Part shown: piece by piece, positions 52,869 to 56,927 of the stretch | How positions within the stretch are numbered: position 1 is the first letter of the stretch | How the letters are laid out: each line of letters opens with the position of its first letter | NCBI GenBank assembly: GCA_047630355.1 | Contig: JBLHXN010000010.1 | Location: forward strand, 1 to 56,927 | DNA: 56,927 nucleotides | Origin: JANQUM01 sp047630355 | GTDB taxonomy: Bacteria; Bacteroidota; Bacteroidia; Cytophagales; Spirosomataceae | Direction: 5' to 3' | The notes under the pieces: model-generated | The model's database searches: none | Told to the model about the DNA's origin: nothing | Seen by the model: the letters and a program-made list of their open reading frames with translations, nothing else | Translations under genes and position numbers: made by a program

Positions 52869-54125
52869 CTACTTCTCCTGTGGTATAGTAATGTCAAAAG
52901 TTGTGCCTTTTTTATATTCACTTATTACGTCTATTTTCCAGCGGTGAGCCTTTACTATCTGCTTTACGTAACTCAAGCCTAATCCAAACCCTTTCACATT
53001 GTGAACGTTTCCGGTAGGTACGCGGTAAAATTTATTAAATATTTTGGACTGATATTCTTTCGGAATGCCAATGCCTTTATCTTTTATTTGTAGCACAACT
53101 CCCTTCGGTACGTTGTGGGTTGCAATGGTAACCATAGCAGGTTTAGACGAGTACTTGATTGCGTTCTCAACCAAATTCCTGATTACGTTTATCAAATGTA
53201 CCCGATCGGCAAAAATACTGGTTCGGTCGGCTTTAAGGTCAAAAATAAGATTTTCTCCTAGTTCAGCTTTGACACTTCCCGTTACTTCGTGTATAAGTGA
53301 ATGTAGTTCTTGCAATTCTACTTCCATTTCTAATTTGCCGCGAGTCAAACGAGCGGTAGTCAGCACCGTCTCAACCTGATTTTTGAGTCGATTATTTTCT
53401 TGTTTAATAATCTGAACGTATTTACGCATACGTTCGGGCTGTTCAAATATTTTGGGATTATTTAGTACGTCGGTAGCAACTTGAATCGTGGAAATAGGCG
53501 TTTGAAATTCGTGCGTCATATTATTCACAAAGTCACGCTGAACTTCACTCAGGCGTTTTTGTCGTAAAATAACGAACATAGAATACCCAAAAAACGTCAT
53601 AACCACCAGTGTTATAAGCGACGAAACAATCCAGATATCGAGTTTACTGGCAACGTAGGAGGATTTATTCGGAAACCGTACTCCGAAGTAATTCAAGTAT
53701 TTATCCGTCTTTTCGAGCGGTTGCGGCTTCGTGTTACTGACTTCGTAATTGGCGTTGATAAAAGCTCCGTAAACAATATTATCGGTATCACAATCGTAAA
53801 TTCCGTACTCAAAATCAGTGCGTAGCTGACGATTCGAAAACTCTTCGGTAAGATAGTGTTCAAGAATTTCTTTATCCAGCGGGATTCTGAGATTGACGAC
53901 GTAGTAATCAGAAGACAATTGAGTAACAGGGTTCTCAATGTCAGAAAGCTTGTACAAACGGGAAATATTATTGGCAACATCTTGAAGTGCAACCATGACA
54001 GTCTGCCGAAATTGCTGCTCTTTTAGGTCAAACGCACGTTTTACCCAATATACCTGCACCGCTATAATTCCAACGATGGAGATTATCCCGAGTATTATAG
54101 TAAGACGTATGATATTACGGTTCAC
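52869..54125 (-). CDS. Membrane sensor histidine kinase partner of the response regulator
   Basis: The 418-residue kinase has two membrane segments (about 8-27 and 165-187) around a periplasmic sensor domain of about 135 residues. The H box FVNNMTHEFQTPISTIQVA carries the phospho-accepting His205, the N box RNLVENAIKYS carries Asn321, and the G boxes are KDKGIGIPKEYQ and VKGFGLGLSYV. It autophosphorylates and passes the phosphate to Asp52 of the regulator encoded downstream. The sensor domain is not a recognised ligand-binding family, so the stimulus is unknown. It is divergent from the sodium/solute symporter gene, whose promoter lies in the shared spacer. Confidence 0.94.
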   Translation of the reverse strand: MNRNIIRLTIILGIISIVGIIAVQVYWVKRAFDLKEQQFRQTVMVALQDVANNISRLYKLSDIENPVTQLSSDYYVVNLRIPLDKEILEHYLTEEFSNRQLRTDFEYGIYDCDTDNIVYGAFINANYEVSNTKPQPLEKTDKYLNYFGVRFPNKSSYVASKLDIWIVSSLITLVVMTFFGYSMFVILRQKRLSEVQRDFVNNMTHEFQTPISTIQVATDVLNNPKIFEQPERMRKYVQIIKQENNRLKNQVETVLTTARLTRGKLEMEVELQELHSLIHEVTGSVKAELGENLIFDLKADRTSIFADRVHLINVIRNLVENAIKYSSKPAMVTIATHNVPKGVVLQIKDKGIGIPKEYQSKIFNKFYRVPTGNVHNVKGFGLGLSYVKQIVKAHRWKIDVISEYKKGTTFDITIPQEK

Positions 54126-54152
54126 GGGATTCTACTTTAGGGGTGACAGATT

Positions 54153-54160
54153 CAAAAATA
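54153..54160 (-). promoter_or_regulatory. Probable -7 element of the two-component operon
   Basis: TATTTTTG on the minus strand matches TAnnTTTG, 27 bp before the kinase start at 54125. A -33 TTG is not evident. Confidence 0.4.
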
Positions 54161-54206
54161 CTAAGCATTTAACTAAAATCTAATTATACAGCGTGATTAT
54201 TCATAA

Positions 54207-54214
54207 TACATTTG
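54207..54214 (+). promoter_or_regulatory. Probable -7 element of the symporter gene
   Basis: TACATTTG fits TAnnTTTG, 81 bp before the ATG at 54296. It sits 46 bp from the divergent kinase promoter element, so both could share regulatory DNA. Confidence 0.45.
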
Positions 54215-54295
54215 TGCAAACTGAGGTTGATTCCCAAGATAATCTCCCGTTTATTTGTTGGATTTTAACTATTCAGCAACCTCACCCAAAACACT

Positions 54296-55912
54296 ATGCA
54301 ACAACTCGACATTGCCGATTACATCGTTTTTTTCGTGTACTTTATAATCGTAGCCGGATACGGCTATTGGATTTTCCAAAAGAAGAAAACCGCCGAAACG
54401 TCTACTAAAGACTTCTTTTTGGCGGAAGGATCACTTACCTGGTGGGCAATTGGGGCTTCGCTCATTGCGTCAAACATTTCCGCTGAGCAATTTATTGGTA
54501 TGTCGGGAAACGGTTTTACGATGGGACTCGCCATTTCTACCTACGAGTGGATGGCGGCCGCAACGCTTATTATCGTAGCGGTATTTTTCATGCCAATTTA
54601 CCTGAAAAATAAAATATTCACCATGCCTCAATTTCTTAGCCAACGGTACAACCCGACGGTAAGTTTAATTATGGCAATCTTTTGGTTAGGGCTTTATATT
54701 TTAGTAAACCTTACCTCTATTCTTTATTTAGGGGCATTGGCGGTATCAGGAATATCGGGATTAAACTTTTGGTTCTGCATGTGGGGCCTCGCGATATTCG
54801 CCATCATTATTACCATTGGTGGCATGAAAGTAATTGGTTACACAGATGTAATTCAGGTGCTCTTCTTGATTATCGGTGGTCTTGCCACCACTTACCTCGC
54901 CATAAATCTGGTTTCTGATCCGGACCAAAGTATGGTAGATAGCATGAGCGGAATTTGGTCAGGTTTTAAAGAAATGAGCACCAAACACGACGATCACTTT
55001 CACATGATTTTTGACGAAGGGAATCAGTTTTACTCGCAGCTTCCAGGCCTCGGAGTGCTGATTGGAGGAATGTGGATCGTGAATTTAAACTATTGGGGAT
55101 GTAATCAATACATTACGCAACGTGCCCTCGGAGCTGATTTGAAAACCGCCCGTCAGGGAATTCTGTTTGCCGCTTTCTTAAAAATGCTCATGCCCGTTAT
55201 TGTGGTACTTCCCGGTATTGCGGCGTACGCATTGTACCAGAAAGGACTATTTCAGGAAGAAATGCTGGGAGCCGACGGAATGATTCAGCCAGACAAAGCC
55301 TATCCGGTATTGCTGAACCTCCTCCCTACTGGCTTGAAAGGACTTTCCTTTGCGGCACTTACAGCAGCAGTAGTAGCTTCGTTGGCAGGAAAAGCCAATA
55401 GTATTTCAACCATTTTTACGCTTGATATTTTCAAACAATACATCGGAAAAGATAAAACCGAAGCTCAATTGGTTAGTGTCGGGCGTATTGTAATTGTGGT
55501 TGCTATGGTGCTCGCCATCATTGCGTCGCCGTATATGGGCATTGATGAGAAAGGCGGTTTCCAGTTTATTCAGGAAATGACCGGACTCGTTTCTCCGGGT
55601 GTATTTGCTGCTTTCTCCATGGGTTTCTTCTGGAAACGCACAAATTCAGCCGGAGCATTATTTGCTATTGTTGGTGGATTTTTAATTGCTTTGGCAATGC
55701 ACTTTACCATGGCAGATATTCCATTCCTGACTCGAATGGGTTACGTATTCCTAATTTGCGTAGTTGTAATGGTAGGATTAGGATTAGCGATGCCGGATGA
55801 GAAAAAAGGTCTCGAAATCGACGCGTCAATGTTCAAAACCAGTACTTCGTTTGCAATCGGAGCCGCAATTGTGGTTGCAATGATTGTATTCTTATACGGA
55901 TATTTCTGGTAA
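54296..55912 (+). CDS. Sodium/solute symporter, SGLT-type (SSS family)
   Basis: The 538-residue inner-membrane symporter has about fourteen hydrophobic helices. SSS signatures include FFLAEGSLTWWAIGASLIASNISAEQFIG near 41-69 (the GASLIASNIS sodium-site stretch), MNLLPTGLKGLSFAALTAAVVASLAGKANSIS near 335-367 and the YMGIDEKGGFQFIQEMTGLVSPG loop. SGLT-type members couple Na+ entry to sugar or related solute uptake; the substrate is not settled by sequence. The gene is divergent from the sensor kinase and ends at a hairpin with T tract about 55 bp past the stop. Confidence 0.92.
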   Translation: MQQLDIADYIVFFVYFIIVAGYGYWIFQKKKTAETSTKDFFLAEGSLTWWAIGASLIASNISAEQFIGMSGNGFTMGLAISTYEWMAAATLIIVAVFFMPIYLKNKIFTMPQFLSQRYNPTVSLIMAIFWLGLYILVNLTSILYLGALAVSGISGLNFWFCMWGLAIFAIIITIGGMKVIGYTDVIQVLFLIIGGLATTYLAINLVSDPDQSMVDSMSGIWSGFKEMSTKHDDHFHMIFDEGNQFYSQLPGLGVLIGGMWIVNLNYWGCNQYITQRALGADLKTARQGILFAAFLKMLMPVIVVLPGIAAYALYQKGLFQEEMLGADGMIQPDKAYPVLLNLLPTGLKGLSFAALTAAVVASLAGKANSISTIFTLDIFKQYIGKDKTEAQLVSVGRIVIVVAMVLAIIASPYMGIDEKGGFQFIQEMTGLVSPGVFAAFSMGFFWKRTNSAGALFAIVGGFLIALAMHFTMADIPFLTRMGYVFLICVVVMVGLGLAMPDEKKGLEIDASMFKTSTSFAIGAAIVVAMIVFLYGYFW

Positions 55913-55967
55913 GAACTCCCACCCTAACCTTCGACTACGCGTCCCGATCCGAAGGAGAAGGAATAAC

Positions 55968-56029
55968 ATTATTCCCGTTGGTTGCGTTAATTAGAATAAA
56001 TTGACGTTGTTAACGGGAATAATTTTTTT
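55968..56029 (+). terminator. Intrinsic terminator of the symporter gene
   Basis: ATTATTCCCGTT (55968-55979) pairs perfectly with AACGGGAATAAT (56012-56023). The long loop holds a further GTTAATT/AATTGAC pairing. T residues follow to 56029. A partial REP-like palindrome (CCTTCG/CCGAAGG) lies just before it, at 55928-55954. Confidence 0.8.
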
Positions 56030-56062
56030 CACCCACTCTTAACAATACTTACACAAACTAAC

Positions 56063-56698
56063 ATGGAAAAGAGAACAGCATTAATAGTCGGTTCAACCGG
56101 CATGATCGGAAAATTATTAACCGACCGTTTATTACGGGATGACTTTTACACTGAAGTGAAAACCCTCGTCAGGAAACCGTCGGGAGTATCGCATCCGAAG
56201 TTAAACGAAATCGTGGTTGATTTTGATAATCTGGACGAGTCCATTATCAACGCTGACCACGTATTTTGTGCACTCGGTACAACAATTAAGACCGCCGGAA
56301 GTAAAGAAAATTTTCGCAAGGTTGATTTTAAATATCCGTTAAAAATCGCCAACGCTGCTAAGACAAATGGAGCGACTTTCTACGGAATTATAACGGCAAT
56401 GGGAGCCAATACCACTTCGTGGTTTTTCTACAATCAGGTGAAAGGTGAAATCGAAGACTCCTTGAAAGCAGTTGGTTTTAAATCATTAGGCATTTTTCAA
56501 CCGTCAATGCTTTTGGGCGACCGCGACGAAGAACGTTCGGGCGAAAGTATCGGACAAAAAGTGATGCTCGGACTCAAATTCGCCATTCCGAAAAACTACA
56601 AACCCATCAACGGCGATAAAGTAGCCGCTGCTATGCAAAAAGTGGCGAAAGACGAACCTGCAGGCGTAAAAGTTTTGGAATCAGGGGAGATGTATTGA
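56063..56698 (+). CDS. NAD(P)-binding oxidoreductase (atypical SDR, HTATIP2-like)
   Basis: The 211-residue protein begins with an atypical short-chain-dehydrogenase Rossmann motif, ALIVGSTGMIGKLLTDRLL (GxxGxxG), and continues with ADHVFCALGTTIKTAGSKENF and FRKVDFKYPLKIANAAKTNGA. This pattern is typical of the TIP30/HTATIP2-like group, whose bacterial members have poorly known substrates. The usual SDR catalytic Tyr-x3-Lys is not clear (SWFFYNQVKGEIE has Y and K), so the enzymatic role is open. It starts 150 bp after the symporter, past that gene's terminator, and so is a separate unit. Confidence 0.85.
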   Translation: MEKRTALIVGSTGMIGKLLTDRLLRDDFYTEVKTLVRKPSGVSHPKLNEIVVDFDNLDESIINADHVFCALGTTIKTAGSKENFRKVDFKYPLKIANAAKTNGATFYGIITAMGANTTSWFFYNQVKGEIEDSLKAVGFKSLGIFQPSMLLGDRDEERSGESIGQKVMLGLKFAIPKNYKPINGDKVAAAMQKVAKDEPAGVKVLESGEMY

Positions 56699-56725
56699 TT
56701 GCAGGAATAAAAGGCACAACAGCAC

Positions 56726-56927
56726 TTATTCTGAGGCGTACTTTTCAGACTCTTCCTTGGTGAGCAAACGGGACTTGATGATGAAACGTACTCCCAGTGA
56801 GATTTCTAACGAAAAACTCGCCCCCCGCCCTTTGGTAACTCCCAAAGTAAGGTGGGTATGCTTCCAGTATTCGTATTGGTCTTTTGCCATATAAAAGGGA
56901 ATATTACCCGCAACTTCCCCTAGCAAA
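56726..56927 (-). CDS. C-terminal end of an unrecognised protein, cut by the window
   Basis: The open frame enters from the right edge with no good start and ends at a stop at 56726. The visible 66 residues (PFYMAKDQYEYWKHTHLTLG ... SLEISLGVRFI, then SRLLTKEESEKYASE) have alternating hydrophobic strands that could be the end of an outer-membrane beta-barrel, although the charged tail is not a typical barrel C-terminus. Function not assigned. Confidence 0.4.
   Translation of the reverse strand, partial: LLGEVAGNIPFYMAKDQYEYWKHTHLTLGVTKGRGASFSLEISLGVRFIIKSRLLTKEESEKYASE

Noticed and set aside
1..56927. Reverse transcriptase, CRISPR array, tRNA or rRNA genes
   Set aside because: None recognised in any frame or intergenic region by eye; a tRNA scan would be needed to exclude tRNAs fully.

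Overview
The window reads as chromosome of a gliding-type member of the Bacteroidota, most likely a Cytophagales/Spirosomaceae-like bacterium (the lineage is my inference). The support is a PorP/SprF outer-membrane protein, a secreted protein with a type B sorting domain of the type IX secretion system (T9SS), a remnant of a type A sorting domain, DUF5686 and DUF2911 proteins, an eukaryote-type (GT3) glycogen synthase, and promoters of the Bacteroidota form TTG-N18/19-TAnnTTTG. No rRNA, tRNA or CRISPR array was seen.

Layout. 1-0.65 kb: broken IS630 transposase. 0.7-10.7 kb: two amino-acid transporters, the T9SS pair (PorP/SprF and a 916-residue cargo), a ZIP-like metal transporter and NhaA. 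10.7-15.3 kb: a transposon graveyard holding a decayed nuclease-toxin/T9SS-tail remnant, a frameshifted IS982 transposase, an intact CotH-like secreted protein and a decayed 1084-bp IS with perfect 16-bp terminal repeats. 15.4-22.5 kb: housekeeping genes (ruvB, glycogen synthase, plsY, an FAD oxidoreductase, lgt, argC). 22.6-27.5 kb: an accessory block, all on the minus strand, with a C-type-lectin/FGE-fold protein whose C-terminus looks like the variable region of a diversity-generating retroelement (DGR), a GxxExxY protein, a 999-residue LRR-Roc-COR-TIR protein, and a small three-helix membrane protein translationally coupled to it. 27.7-33.3 kb: a large sortilin-like beta-propeller lipoprotein carrying an in-frame palindromic repeat, a small membrane protein, a PqqB-like metallo-hydrolase and a lipoprotein. 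33.3-34.0 kb: a PIN toxin/antitoxin pair with a frameshift in each gene. 34-56.9 kb: mostly core functions, including a DUF5686 outer-membrane protein, a PLP decarboxylase, a PhyH dioxygenase, a ChlI-like AAA+ ATPase, crotonase, TatC, a GQSNA esterase, CsbD, ArgD, a lactonase, a 3-methyladenine glycosylase, a two-component system and a sodium/solute symporter.

The best candidate for something undescribed is 22.6-27.5 kb. The Roc-COR-TIR protein has an intact P-loop, a DxxGQ switch and a retained TIR glutamate, and it overlaps the membrane-protein gene by 4 bp. That is the architecture of a sensor plus NADase effector with a membrane partner. Next to it lies a lectin-fold protein whose last codons show the hypervariable NNC/NNT pattern of DGR targets, although no reverse transcriptase or template repeat is in the window. 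Whether these four genes work together is inference.
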